Shown here piece by piece: positions 52,381 through 61,225 of a DNA stretch of 64,000 bases. The stretch is from an uncultured Clostridia bacterium (GTDB taxonomy: Bacteria; Bacillota; Clostridia; Christensenellales; CAG-917). The notes under the pieces are model-generated. The model saw only the letters and a list, made by a program, of their open reading frames with translations. It was not told the DNA's origin and did not search any database. Position numbers and translations under genes: made by a program. The number at the start of each line of letters is the position of its first letter. Within the stretch, counting starts at the first letter, position 1. The stretch covers positions 49,518 through 113,517 of the forward strand of contig CAKQUX010000005.1 of NCBI GenBank assembly GCA_934277645.1. The letters are read 5' to 3'.

Positions 52381-54466
52381 TCTCTACTACCTCAACTTTG
52401 CCACATTCTTTTGAAGTGCAAACGTACTTAGTCGTTCCGTCTTTCGTGACGATTTTCATCGTGGAGCCGCAATCGGGACAGAAATGCGGAGCAGGAATAT
52501 CCCAAGACATAAAGTCGCAATTAGGATAAGATGCGCATCCGTAAAAAATTCTTCCCTTTTTGGACGTCTTTTTAACGATATCGCCGCCGCACTTAGGACA
52601 TTTCGCAACGCTTTGAACGAGTTTTTTGACGTTTTTGCATTGCGGATAGTTCGGACAAGCAAGAAACTTTCCGTATCTGCCGTCTTTTATAACCATATTT
52701 GCGCCGCATTTATCGCAAATGACGTCGGTTACTTCATCAGGCACTTTTTCGGAAGACGTGGTTTTCATTGCATAATCAATATGCTTTATAAGCGTCGGAT
52801 AATACGCCTCTATAAGGTCTTGCCATTTGCCGTCGCCGTCGGCAATCTTATCGAGCGCGCCTTCCATACGAGCGGTGAACGTAAGGTTCATTATATCTGA
52901 AAAATACTTTTCAAGATATTCGCAAACCGTTTCGCCGAGTTTTGTCGGCAATATGCTTTTTCCCTCTTTTTCGGTGTAATTTCGTTTTGCAATGACGGAA
53001 ATTATCGACGCATAAGTACTCGGTCTGCCGATTCCGTTTTCTTCCATAGCCTTAACGAGCGTTGCGTCGCTGTAACGCGCAGGCGGCTTCGTGAACTTTT
53101 GCTCTGCAAGAGTATCTTTTAAAACGAGCTTCTCGCCTTCTTTCATATCAGGCAAAATAGACATAGTGCCGTTTTCGTCGTCACTGTTTTCTTGCGTGAC
53201 TTCGTAAACCGCCGTATAACCCTTAAACAAAACCGTTTTTCCTTTAAGAACAAATCCGTACTTTTTGTCGGCGTTGCCCGTGATATGTACGCTAAGGGTG
53301 TTATATTGCGCTTCCGTCATTTGCGAAGCGAGATACCTTTCGTAAATCAACTTATACAATCTGTATTGATCGCGTTCGATTTTGCCTTCGAGCGATTGCG
53401 GAGTGCGTTCGACCGAAATAGGTCTTATAGCTTCGTGCGCGTCCTGAGCTTTTTCGCTCGTCTTGTAAAAATTCTGTTTTTCGGGCGCATATTCGTTGCC
53501 GTAAGTATTTCTTATATAATCGAGCGTCGTCGCGGCAAAGTCGGGCGAAATTCTGACAGAGTCCGTTCTTATGTAAGTGATAAGAGCGGTTTGACCCTCG
53601 CCTGCTATGTCGATACCTTCATAAAGTTGCTGAGCGATTCTGAGCGAACGTTCGGCAGTCATATTGAGCTTATGGCTTGCTTCCTGTTGAAGCGTACTCG
53701 TAGTAAAAGGCGGCGCGGGATGGCTCTTTGAAACGCCTCTTTTGACGGTGTCTATCTCATAATCGGCAACTTTCATTTGCGAAATTACGGAATTTGCCTC
53801 GTCGCCGTTTTTAATTTTCGTCTTTTTTCCGTCGATGTCGTTAAACGCCGCTTTGAAAACCGTTTTATGTCCGACCTTTGTCAAAAGCGCAAAAAGATTC
53901 CAATACTCTTCCGGTTTAAAAGCTCTGATTTCTCTTTCTCTGTCAACAATCATTTTAAGAGCCGCCGACTGAACGCGTCCTGCCGAAAGACCGCTTTTGA
54001 GTTTTCTCGAAAGAACGGGAGATACCTTATAACCGACAAGTCTGTCCAATACTCTTCTTGCCTGTTGCGAGTTGACGAGATTCATATTGATTTCTCTCGG
54101 TTCTCCCAAAGCCTTGTTTACTGCTTTCTTGGAAATTTCGTGAAATTCGATTCTCGGTTTTTCGCTTGTTATTCCGAGCGTATTTTTAAGATGCCAGCTT
54201 ATCGCTTCCCCTTCGCGGTCGGGGTCGGTTGCGAGATAAACTTCGTCGTACTTTTTGACGGCTTGGCTGAGCTTTTTCACAAGGTCTACTTTGTCGGGCG
54301 AAACGACGTATTGCGGCTCGAAATGGTTTTTCACGTCGATTGCCAGCGTTTTTGCAGGCAGGTCGCAAACGTGACCCTTTGAAGCCATAACTTCAACGTC
54401 GCCTCCGAGATATTTCTGAATAGTTTTAGCCTTTGACGGTGATTCGACTATAATAAGTTTTTTCAT
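52364..54466 (-). CDS. topA: DNA topoisomerase I
   Basis: Type IA enzyme relaxing negative supercoils. 700 residues: TOPRIM with KLIIVESPSKAKTI and ATDPDREGEAISWHL, catalytic Tyr in ALITYIRTDSVRIS, then three C-terminal four-Cys zinc ribbons (CDKCGANM ... CPNYPQC; CPKCGGDI ... CASYPNC; CPDCGSTM ... CTSKEC). Nine bases after dprA. Confidence 0.97.
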   Translation of the reverse strand: MKKLIIVESPSKAKTIQKYLGGDVEVMASKGHVCDLPAKTLAIDVKNHFEPQYVVSPDKVDLVKKLSQAVKKYDEVYLATDPDREGEAISWHLKNTLGITSEKPRIEFHEISKKAVNKALGEPREINMNLVNSQQARRVLDRLVGYKVSPVLSRKLKSGLSAGRVQSAALKMIVDREREIRAFKPEEYWNLFALLTKVGHKTVFKAAFNDIDGKKTKIKNGDEANSVISQMKVADYEIDTVKRGVSKSHPAPPFTTSTLQQEASHKLNMTAERSLRIAQQLYEGIDIAGEGQTALITYIRTDSVRISPDFAATTLDYIRNTYGNEYAPEKQNFYKTSEKAQDAHEAIRPISVERTPQSLEGKIERDQYRLYKLIYERYLASQMTEAQYNTLSVHITGNADKKYGFVLKGKTVLFKGYTAVYEVTQENSDDENGTMSILPDMKEGEKLVLKDTLAEQKFTKPPARYSDATLVKAMEENGIGRPSTYASIISVIAKRNYTEKEGKSILPTKLGETVCEYLEKYFSDIMNLTFTARMEGALDKIADGDGKWQDLIEAYYPTLIKHIDYAMKTTSSEKVPDEVTDVICDKCGANMVIKDGRYGKFLACPNYPQCKNVKKLVQSVAKCPKCGGDIVKKTSKKGRIFYGCASYPNCDFMSWDIPAPHFCPDCGSTMKIVTKDGTTKYVCTSKECGKVEVVESERND

Positions 54467-54475
54467 TTTTTGCTC

Positions 54476-55543
54476 CTATGCAAGTGCGTAATAATTTCCT
54501 GCAAGCCTTACTATAACTCCCATAATTTCAAGTTCGGTCAAAACCGAAGCGAGTTCGCTTGCTCCGACGTCCGTTTTTGAAAGAATTTCTTCAAAATGCA
54601 GTTCGCCTTCATATAAAAGTTCAACTATGTTCTGCGCTACAAAACTTAATTGAACGGTGTCTTTGTCTTTTGATTGCTTTTCTTTGTTTATTCCGAGCGC
54701 GCTAAGCACGTCGCTTGGGCTAAGCACCATTGCGCCTTGCATTTCCTTTAAGAGCGCGTTTGTGCCTAAGCTCGCTTCGCTGTTTATATTTCCCGGAACG
54801 ATAAACAACTCTTTGCCCTGTTCGATTGCAAGTCTAGCAGAAATTATGCTTCCGCTCTTTAAAGACGCTTCTGCCAAAAACACGCCTTTGGCTAAGCCGC
54901 AAATAATGCGGTTGCGTTCGGGAAAATGATAAGAAAGCGGTCGAACGTCGGGTTTATATTCGCTGACAAGCAAGCCGCCGCTTTTTAAAATCGCGTCGTA
55001 AACGCCCTTGTTTTCGGCAGGATAACAAACGTCTAATCCGCAACCGAAAACCGCAATCGTCGGTTTGTTCAGCTCAATGCAAACTTTATGCGCAACCGTG
55101 TCGAGACCTCTTGCCATGCCCGAAACGATTGTAAGTCCGCTTAAAGCGAACTCTCTTGCAAAATCTTCCGTTACTTTAACGCCGTAACGAGTCGGCTTTC
55201 TCGTGCCGACGACGGCAATTATTTCGCTATGTAAAAGTTTGTCGTTGCCTTTAAGATATAAAAGTTTGGGCGGATTGTCAATGTTTTTTAACGAACTCGG
55301 ATAATCGTCGTCAAAAATCGACAAAACTTTTATTTGCTTTTTCGCAAGTTCTTCTAACAGAAATGCGATATTTTCAACTATAAGTTTAACGGAATTTGTT
55401 AAAGGAGAATTAAAATCGGCGAATTCGAGTCTATAAATTTTGTCGGGCGAAAACCTTTTAAGTAAATCGTTTTTCGCTTCCGCCGTTCCTTCCGCATAGC
55501 TTAACGCAAGCATTCCCAAGGTTTTAGAATCGTAATTATACAT
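54476..55543 (-). CDS. dprA: DNA processing protein DprA
   Basis: Loads RecA on incoming single-stranded DNA in transformation. 355 residues from ATG 55543: Rossmann-like core VVGTRKPTRYG, VSGMARGLDTVAH, FGCGLDVCYPAEN, PLSYHFPERNRIICGLA, EASLKSGSIISARLA, and a C-terminal winged-helix domain (about 290-355). AAGG precedes the start; an upstream in-frame extension to 55627 overlaps comM and is rejected. Overlaps comM by eight bases. Confidence 0.95.
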   Translation of the reverse strand: MYNYDSKTLGMLALSYAEGTAEAKNDLLKRFSPDKIYRLEFADFNSPLTNSVKLIVENIAFLLEELAKKQIKVLSIFDDDYPSSLKNIDNPPKLLYLKGNDKLLHSEIIAVVGTRKPTRYGVKVTEDFAREFALSGLTIVSGMARGLDTVAHKVCIELNKPTIAVFGCGLDVCYPAENKGVYDAILKSGGLLVSEYKPDVRPLSYHFPERNRIICGLAKGVFLAEASLKSGSIISARLAIEQGKELFIVPGNINSEASLGTNALLKEMQGAMVLSPSDVLSALGINKEKQSKDKDTVQLSFVAQNIVELLYEGELHFEEILSKTDVGASELASVLTELEIMGVIVRLAGNYYALA

Positions 55544-57065
55544 AATACCTTCTGTCCAGCTGTCTGTATTGTATTGCTTCGGCAAGATGCGACGATTTAA
55601 TATTTTCGCTTCCGTCAAGGTCGGCAATCGTTCTTGCGACTTTGAGTATTCTCGACGTGCCTCTTGCGCTGAGATTCAATCTTTCAAACGCCATTTTCAA
55701 AAGTCTTTCGCTTTGTTCGTCTATGGCGCAATATTTCTTTATAAGGTTTTCCGTCATTTCCGCATTGGTAAGAATTCCGTCGCCCAAAAATCTCTTTCTT
55801 TGAATTTCTCTTGCTTTGTTAATCCTTACTTTGATTTCTGCGGACGATTCCGCTTGTTCCTTGCCGCGAAATTCGTCGTAAGTCAGATTATCGACTTCGA
55901 TTTGCAAATCGATTCTGTCCAAAAGCGGAGCGGAAAGGCGCGACAAATAATTGTGTATTTGTTGCGGCGTACAACGGCACTCGCTTGTCTTCGAGCCGTA
56001 ATTTCCGCAAGGGCAAGGATTCATACTTGCAACAAGCATAAAGTTGGCCGGATAATTTATCGTGCGCTGAACTCTCGAAACGGAAATTTTTCTGTCTTCG
56101 AGCGGTTGGCGCAAACTTTCCAAAGCGTTTCGTTGATACTCGGGCATTTCGTCCAAAAACAAAACGCCGAGATTTGCAAGGCTTACTTCGCCCGGCTTAG
56201 ACTTCGTTCCACCGCCTATAAGCGCAGGAATAGTCACCGTATGATGCGGACTTCTGAAAGGTCTGCGCCTGACGATTCCGACGCTTTGGTCAAGCTCACC
56301 TGCGATTGAATGAATTTTCGTCACTTCCACTGCTTCTTCAAACGTCATATCGGGCATAATGGACGGCACGCATTTTGCAAGCATCGTTTTTCCGCCACCG
56401 GGCGGTCCTATCATAATTACGTTATGTCCGCCGCTGACGGCAATTTCGAGCGCTCTTTTGGCAACAGTCTGCCCCTTTACGTCTTTAAAATCGAACCCTT
56501 TCACGCCTACGGCTTCTTCCGCCGAAAATTCTCTTGTCAAAACGGGTTCTTTTTCACTGCCCTTTAAAAAATCGGCAACCTCGACAAGATTGTCAAAGGC
56601 ATAAGCGTTTATTCCGCCGACGTAACTTGCTTCAACTGCGTCGCAAGTAGGCAAAATAAAGTTTTTATACCCTTGTTGCATAGCCGAAATAATTAAAGGC
56701 ATAATGCCGTTGACGTGTCTTAATCCCCCGTCAAGACCGAGTTCGCCGATAAAAACGTAATTTTTGTAAATATTCGATTTAATCTGTTCCGACGCGCAAA
56801 GAATCGCAATGGCAATTCCCAAATCGAAACTCGGGCCTTCCTTTTTCGTATCGGCAGGCGCAAGGTTGACTGTAATCTTTTTTTGCGGATACAAGTAGCC
56901 GCTGTTTTTGATTGCCGAGCGAATACGCTCTTTCGATTCCTTTGTCGCAATAGACGCAAGTCCTACGAGTTCGTACGACGGAAGTCCGTTTGAAATGTCC
57001 GCTTCGACCGTAACGGCATAGCCGTCAAGTCCGTCGAGCGCAAAACCGTTGATTTTTGCAAGCAT
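55536..57065 (-). CDS. comM: ComM/YifB-type Mg-chelatase-like AAA+ ATPase
   Basis: 509 residues. N-terminal Lon-protease-like fold (ISNGLPSYELVGLAS), AAA+ core with Walker A GPPGGGKTMLAK, DEMPEYQRNALESLRQPLEDR, a four-Cys zinc motif in NPCPCGNYGSKTSECRC, and arginine-finger region RLSAPLLDRIDL. ComM is a branch-migration helicase for recombination of imported DNA in Gram-negatives; the same role is inferred here. First gene of the long operon. Confidence 0.95.
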   Translation of the reverse strand: MLAKINGFALDGLDGYAVTVEADISNGLPSYELVGLASIATKESKERIRSAIKNSGYLYPQKKITVNLAPADTKKEGPSFDLGIAIAILCASEQIKSNIYKNYVFIGELGLDGGLRHVNGIMPLIISAMQQGYKNFILPTCDAVEASYVGGINAYAFDNLVEVADFLKGSEKEPVLTREFSAEEAVGVKGFDFKDVKGQTVAKRALEIAVSGGHNVIMIGPPGGGKTMLAKCVPSIMPDMTFEEAVEVTKIHSIAGELDQSVGIVRRRPFRSPHHTVTIPALIGGGTKSKPGEVSLANLGVLFLDEMPEYQRNALESLRQPLEDRKISVSRVQRTINYPANFMLVASMNPCPCGNYGSKTSECRCTPQQIHNYLSRLSAPLLDRIDLQIEVDNLTYDEFRGKEQAESSAEIKVRINKAREIQRKRFLGDGILTNAEMTENLIKKYCAIDEQSERLLKMAFERLNLSARGTSRILKVARTIADLDGSENIKSSHLAEAIQYRQLDRRYYV

Positions 57066-57097
57066 ATTTTTCCCTTAAAAATTTTTATTGCCAAACC

Positions 57098-57126
57098 ATT
57101 GTATTGCTTTTCTAAAAAAAATTCAA
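57098..57126 (-). promoter_or_regulatory. Sigma-A promoter of the comM-to-glyA operon
   Basis: Minus strand: -35 TTGAAT (57126-57121), 17-base spacer, -10 TACAAT (57103-57098). Leader of about 25 bases, then AAGGGA before ATG 57065. Ten genes follow with gaps below 50 bases up to the terminator at 45721. Confidence 0.75.
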
Positions 57127-57143
57127 CATAAAAAGCAAACTTT

Positions 57144-57175
57144 AAAAAAATAGCAAACCGAAGTTTGCTATTTTT
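57144..57175 (-). terminator. Rho-independent terminator after the Big_2 protein gene
   Basis: 13-bp stem AAAAATAGCAAAC/GTTTGCTATTTTT (57146-57158 with 57163-57175), loop CGAA; T7 on the minus strand. Almost touches the stop codon at 57182. Confidence 0.92.
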
Positions 57176-57181
57176 ATGATT

Positions 57182-60109
57182 TTATTGTTTGTTTTCGATT
57201 CCGTTTACGAGTTTATTGTACAGCGCAACGTTTGGAACGCAAACGTCTGTCGGACCTATTTCAGGCGACGCGCTCGAATAGCAATAGAAATAAAGCGGAT
57301 AGCTTATCTTTGTCGCAAAACTTGCGCCGCCAAACGATGCCGCAACCTTAGTCAAGTCCATTGCGCACAGACCCGTAAGTCCGATAGCTTCGAGATCTCC
57401 TTCTCTTATTTGTCCCGAAACAGGATAATGGACGCCGAGATTCCCGACCGCAAGTTGGAAATAGTTCGTTCCGTTTACCTTCTTACGAATATCGCCCCAA
57501 CCCATATTGTCAAGCAAAGAATCAACGTTCGAGCTGAGCGCCGCTCTCAAAAGTCCGACCATATTTTCATACGCTTTTTTCTCGGACTGCTTTACGTTTT
57601 CAGGGTCGCTGTAGAAATACTCTTTAAGATAGCTGAAATCGAGTTCGGATGCCGTTTTCCAGTTGTAAATGTGGCAGAATCCTTCAAAGTGAATGTCGCT
57701 CATCGAAACTTTTCTGAAATACAACTCGAACTTCGGTATATTTTTGCCCGTTACGTCATCATAAACCGTTTCGTCATAGCTGTCGTCAAGGTCGTAAGTG
57801 ATAATTCCGATAGACATATTTATTGCGTTTGTAAACACGGTGTTTTTGATTGTAATAGCAACGTTCATTTTTTCGACCAAAGTATCGCCGTCATAAACGT
57901 CCTGAACGCTCGTGTTTATATAAAGCGTTTGTTGTCCGCTGTTACGCATAAGCGTACCTTCCAAACTGACGTCCGCCGCCGCAACGAAACAGCAATAATA
58001 TGCGTTTTCGATTGTCGTGTACTTAACGACGATGTTTTTAAGTCTGCCTTGCTTAGCTTCGCCGTTCGGATAATAACGTTCTCTGCCATCAATCAAAATT
58101 CCGTTTCCGGCTTTTGAATAGTCGTACATCGTCTCTTCTCCTTTAAGCGCGCGGCTCGCTCTTATCGTTACGTTTTGAATAAGAATATCGTCGACAACTA
58201 CTTTAAGCAAGCTGTCAGGCATCTTCGACGATTTTTTAGTGCCGAGCGTCGGATTGTCTTCTTCGATTTGTCTTAAATATTCGCCGTTGCCGTAAATCGA
58301 CGTATAAAGATTGTTCGTCTTTCCGCCGAAAACCATACTTTCTTGAACAACGATTGAATACTTTTGCACGAAATCTTCGTCGTTGCCGTGAGCGTCGTAC
58401 CACTCTTTTGCAAGCGCATTTACTTTGTTAAAGCCGTTTATGGTAAATTCGTTAAGATTGAAATCTTCCCTTTCGCGGTCGGCTTTTTTAGGCAAGCCGA
58501 CGTTGACGCCGTTTGAAATCAAATTGAGTTTATATTCGGCTTTTACGTCCACCGACTCGTAAATCGGGTAAAGCGATTTTGCCGTAACAGTTACCGCGTT
58601 GCCTTTATCAACCGTAGTCAAAACGCCGCTATGCGAAATACTGTAACCGTTGGTTCGAGCCTCGTCGTCTATGCTGAAATTGATATACTTATCAACTTTT
58701 GAAATCTCGTCGGCAGTTTTTAAAAGAATGGTCTTATCGCCGTCGGTCGTAATAACGTATCTAAGCTCAAAGCTCAAATTGTCCGTAACGGTATTGTCGA
58801 TATTATAAGTCCTTTTACCGAAATATCTCTTCATTTCTATACCGACTTCGTCATTTAAGGCATTAAAATACAAACCGATGCTGTAAATAGCAGGAACGAC
58901 TTTAACGTCAAAACTGTCAGTTACGCCGTCAACGGTGACGGAAATAGTCGCTTCACCGCTTGCTTTTGCGATTATGCAATCATGTGTTTTGTCATAGGTG
59001 ACAACTCTGTCATTGCTCGACGAAATCACCGCTTTGCCCGAACGCGACGTTTCTATCGGCATATGAATACCCGCGCTGCCGATTTTGAGCAAAATCTTGC
59101 CCGAAATTTCTTCGGTTTGCCAAAGGTCGGTATTCTTTACGTTTACTTGTTTAAAATTAACTTTTATCTCATCAAGCGTATTTCCCAAAGCGTCCACAGC
59201 ATAAAGCACAACGTCAATTTCGTTTTCGGAACCGAGAGCCGAATTGAGTTTAAGTTTGCCGTCTGCAATCGTTGCGTCTGCCGTCGTTGTGTAACGGTCT
59301 ACCGCAAGCGTTGTATTTTTGTTTGCAAGAACGCTAGCAATTTCAATTTCGTTTCCGCCGACAAAAGTATATTCGGACGCAACGAACGCCTTATCTTCCG
59401 CTCTTGCGCCGATTGTGAATTTTACGGTTGCAAATCTGTTTTCTTCTTCTAAGTCCTTAGGCGGATTTACGAATGAGGCTTTAAGTTCGACTTCGCCTTC
59501 TTTCTTAGCCGTAACAATTCCGTTTTCGTCGACGTCTGCAAAGTCCTTACCCGAAACAACTTCCCACTTAAGATATTTTTGTTCGATTTTTGCGTCAGAC
59601 GGATTTATTTTTGCAGTAACCTTTACCCTATCGCCTACCGCAATATTTTTAAGTCCATCGTCCTTTTCAAGCGAAAGTCCCATAACGTCGCTGCTTGTAA
59701 CGAACAATTCCAATTTAGCTTTTATATTACCTTCCAAAGTCGCAACTTGGACGGTGGCTTCGCCTAAGTTTTTAAAACTGACGTAACCGTCCTTATCAAC
59801 CGTAACGACTTCGAGTTCTTCATCGCCTTCTACTTCTACAGTAGGCGCATTATAAACGACCGACCATACGACTTCTTTATTCTGCGCTGCCTTAGGATAA
59901 ACCATCGCAATAAGCTGCATACCCTTGTCCGACAAATAAGTTATCATAGTTTCGGGAGCAGGAGTTTCCTTTCCGTCTGCGGTTTTAATATATATCTTGA
60001 CGTCCTCAACGGCAATATACGCACCCGTTACGAGCGTTGCCGTTAAACTTACGACCAAGATTACGATTATCGGAATGAGAAGCAACATTCCTATGATAAG
60101 TTTTTTCAA
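57182..60109 (-). CDS. Large membrane-anchored surface protein with Big_2-like domains
   Basis: 975 residues starting at TTG 60109 (GGAGG eight to nine bases ahead). One N-terminal helix (about 4-30), then several Big_2/Ig-like beta domains with the typical end-of-domain pattern: VDKDGYVSFKNLGEATVQVAT, VDENGIVTAKKEGEVELKA, and YDKTHDCIIAKASGEATISVTV. The C-terminal half (from about 580) has strand-turn repeats ILIQNVTIRASRAL, LKNIVVKYTTIENAYYCCF, LEGTLMRNSGQQTLYI, VAITIKNTVFTNAINMSI that look like a right-handed beta-helix (pectate-lyase-like). Could bind or cleave a glycan; no catalytic site recognised. Own promoter and terminator. Confidence 0.8.
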   Translation of the reverse strand: MKKLIIGMLLLIPIIVILVVSLTATLVTGAYIAVEDVKIYIKTADGKETPAPETMITYLSDKGMQLIAMVYPKAAQNKEVVWSVVYNAPTVEVEGDEELEVVTVDKDGYVSFKNLGEATVQVATLEGNIKAKLELFVTSSDVMGLSLEKDDGLKNIAVGDRVKVTAKINPSDAKIEQKYLKWEVVSGKDFADVDENGIVTAKKEGEVELKASFVNPPKDLEEENRFATVKFTIGARAEDKAFVASEYTFVGGNEIEIASVLANKNTTLAVDRYTTTADATIADGKLKLNSALGSENEIDVVLYAVDALGNTLDEIKVNFKQVNVKNTDLWQTEEISGKILLKIGSAGIHMPIETSRSGKAVISSSNDRVVTYDKTHDCIIAKASGEATISVTVDGVTDSFDVKVVPAIYSIGLYFNALNDEVGIEMKRYFGKRTYNIDNTVTDNLSFELRYVITTDGDKTILLKTADEISKVDKYINFSIDDEARTNGYSISHSGVLTTVDKGNAVTVTAKSLYPIYESVDVKAEYKLNLISNGVNVGLPKKADREREDFNLNEFTINGFNKVNALAKEWYDAHGNDEDFVQKYSIVVQESMVFGGKTNNLYTSIYGNGEYLRQIEEDNPTLGTKKSSKMPDSLLKVVVDDILIQNVTIRASRALKGEETMYDYSKAGNGILIDGRERYYPNGEAKQGRLKNIVVKYTTIENAYYCCFVAAADVSLEGTLMRNSGQQTLYINTSVQDVYDGDTLVEKMNVAITIKNTVFTNAINMSIGIITYDLDDSYDETVYDDVTGKNIPKFELYFRKVSMSDIHFEGFCHIYNWKTASELDFSYLKEYFYSDPENVKQSEKKAYENMVGLLRAALSSNVDSLLDNMGWGDIRKKVNGTNYFQLAVGNLGVHYPVSGQIREGDLEAIGLTGLCAMDLTKVAASFGGASFATKISYPLYFYCYSSASPEIGPTDVCVPNVALYNKLVNGIENKQ

Positions 60110-60153
60110 AATTTCTTCCTCCGTGAGCTACGCGCAAAGTAGCATACTATGTG

Positions 60154-60182
60154 ATTTTAGCACACTTATCGTCAAAAATCAA
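60154..60182 (-). promoter_or_regulatory. Sigma-A promoter for the Big_2 protein gene
   Basis: Minus strand: -35 TTGATT (60182-60177), 17-base spacer, extended -10 TGCTAAAAT (TAAAAT at 60159-60154). Confidence 0.7.
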
Positions 60183-60188
60183 CAACTT

Positions 60189-60238
60189 GCGTACTTTTGT
60201 ATTCTGTCCGCATAGCGTTTACATACAAAAACGTACGC
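60189..60238. promoter_or_regulatory. Inverted repeat between divergent surface-protein genes, possible operator
   Basis: Left arm GCGTACTTTTGTAT (60189-60202), right arm ATACAAAAACGTACGC (60223-60238): reverse complements except for a two-base insertion. It lies just upstream of the minus-strand -35 and about 100 bases before the plus-strand one. Remaining spacer (60239-60336) is AT-rich and shows nothing further. Confidence 0.5.
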
Positions 60239-60336
60239 TTTTTTGCAAATATGCGATAGTTCGAGATAAAAAATCCCCACTTTTGCATTATGTGTTTAAT
60301 ATTATATATATAATACACAATAATTAAAATTTGCTA

Positions 60337-60365
60337 TTGCCTATTTTTTTTCATTTTGCTATAAT
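60337..60365 (+). promoter_or_regulatory. Sigma-A promoter for the LRR lipoprotein and GPH symporter
   Basis: -35 TTGCCT (60337-60342), 17-base spacer, extended -10 TGCTATAAT (TATAAT 60360-60365). A leader of about 68 bases ends in GGAGG. Confidence 0.8.
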
Positions 60366-60439
60366 TTAATTTGTTAACAATTTATAAACTCGTTAAAAAT
60401 TGTTTTTATTGGAAAATCAGATATTTTCAGGGAGGATTT

Positions 60440-61216
60440 ATGAGAAAACTTAAAATTGTTTTCGTCATCGTTGCCGTGTTGTGTCTTATGGGCATATTGT
60501 CCGCTTGCAATAACGACACAATAAGCTATGACTTTAAAGACGGCGCATTCGGCTACACGATAAACGAAGACGGAAAAACAGTCACCTTGGCGACGTGGCT
60601 TGACAGAACGAACGGCGACGTAGTTATACCTGCCACAGCAACGAAAGGCGACAAGACTTACGACGTAACCGTTATCGGAACGGGCGCATTTGCCGCAAGC
60701 TACGGAAGACTCACGGCAAAGGACTGTTTCGGCAATTACACCGACGTCAGCAACAAAAAAATAACTTCGCTTACGTTTGCGGAAAACAGCAAAATTCAAA
60801 CCATCGAAGGCAGAGCGTTTGAAAAATGCAAAGAAATCGAACACGTTTCTCTTCCGTCTTCGGTCAAGGAATTGAAAGGTTTTGCTTTCTACAAATGCGA
60901 AAGCCTTAAAGACGTTACTATCGACAAAAACGTTACGAAAATCGGCGACGACTGTTTCAGCGGTTGCACTGCCCTTAAAACCGTTACGTTAAAACACACC
61001 GACAGTAAAAATCTCCCTGAGGTCGGAGATAGAACATTCAAATGGTACGACAAAACCGTAAAATCGTTTATGGGTTCAAACGACCCTTACAAGGTCATAG
61101 ACCTTACGATTAAGGTTGAAAACGAAGAAATGCTCAAAGCATTCAAAGGCACCGGCTCAAGCACGAATATCAATTTGAGATATTGGCACGACTATGCCGC
61201 AAAATTCAGCATATAG
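60440..61216 (+). CDS. BspA-like leucine-rich-repeat lipoprotein
   Basis: 258 residues from ATG 60440 (GGAGG in front). Signal peptide with lipobox LSAC, Cys23. The mature part has LRR_5 (BspA-like) repeats in the middle: IQTIEGRAFEKCKEIEHVSL, VKELKGFAFYKCESLKDVTI, VTKIGDDCFSGCTALKTVTL. BspA-type proteins commonly bind host or plant polymers at the surface. Ten bases upstream of the sugar symporter gene, so probably one transcript, suggesting help in capturing the transported substrate. Confidence 0.88.
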   Translation: MRKLKIVFVIVAVLCLMGILSACNNDTISYDFKDGAFGYTINEDGKTVTLATWLDRTNGDVVIPATATKGDKTYDVTVIGTGAFAASYGRLTAKDCFGNYTDVSNKKITSLTFAENSKIQTIEGRAFEKCKEIEHVSLPSSVKELKGFAFYKCESLKDVTIDKNVTKIGDDCFSGCTALKTVTLKHTDSKNLPEVGDRTFKWYDKTVKSFMGSNDPYKVIDLTIKVENEEMLKAFKGTGSSTNINLRYWHDYAAKFSI

Positions 61217-61225
61217 GAGGCGTAT

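Noticed and set aside
57176..58117. 313-codon plus-strand frame opposite the Big_2 protein gene
   Set aside because: Composition is that of an antisense shadow and it starts inside the terminator of the minus-strand gene.
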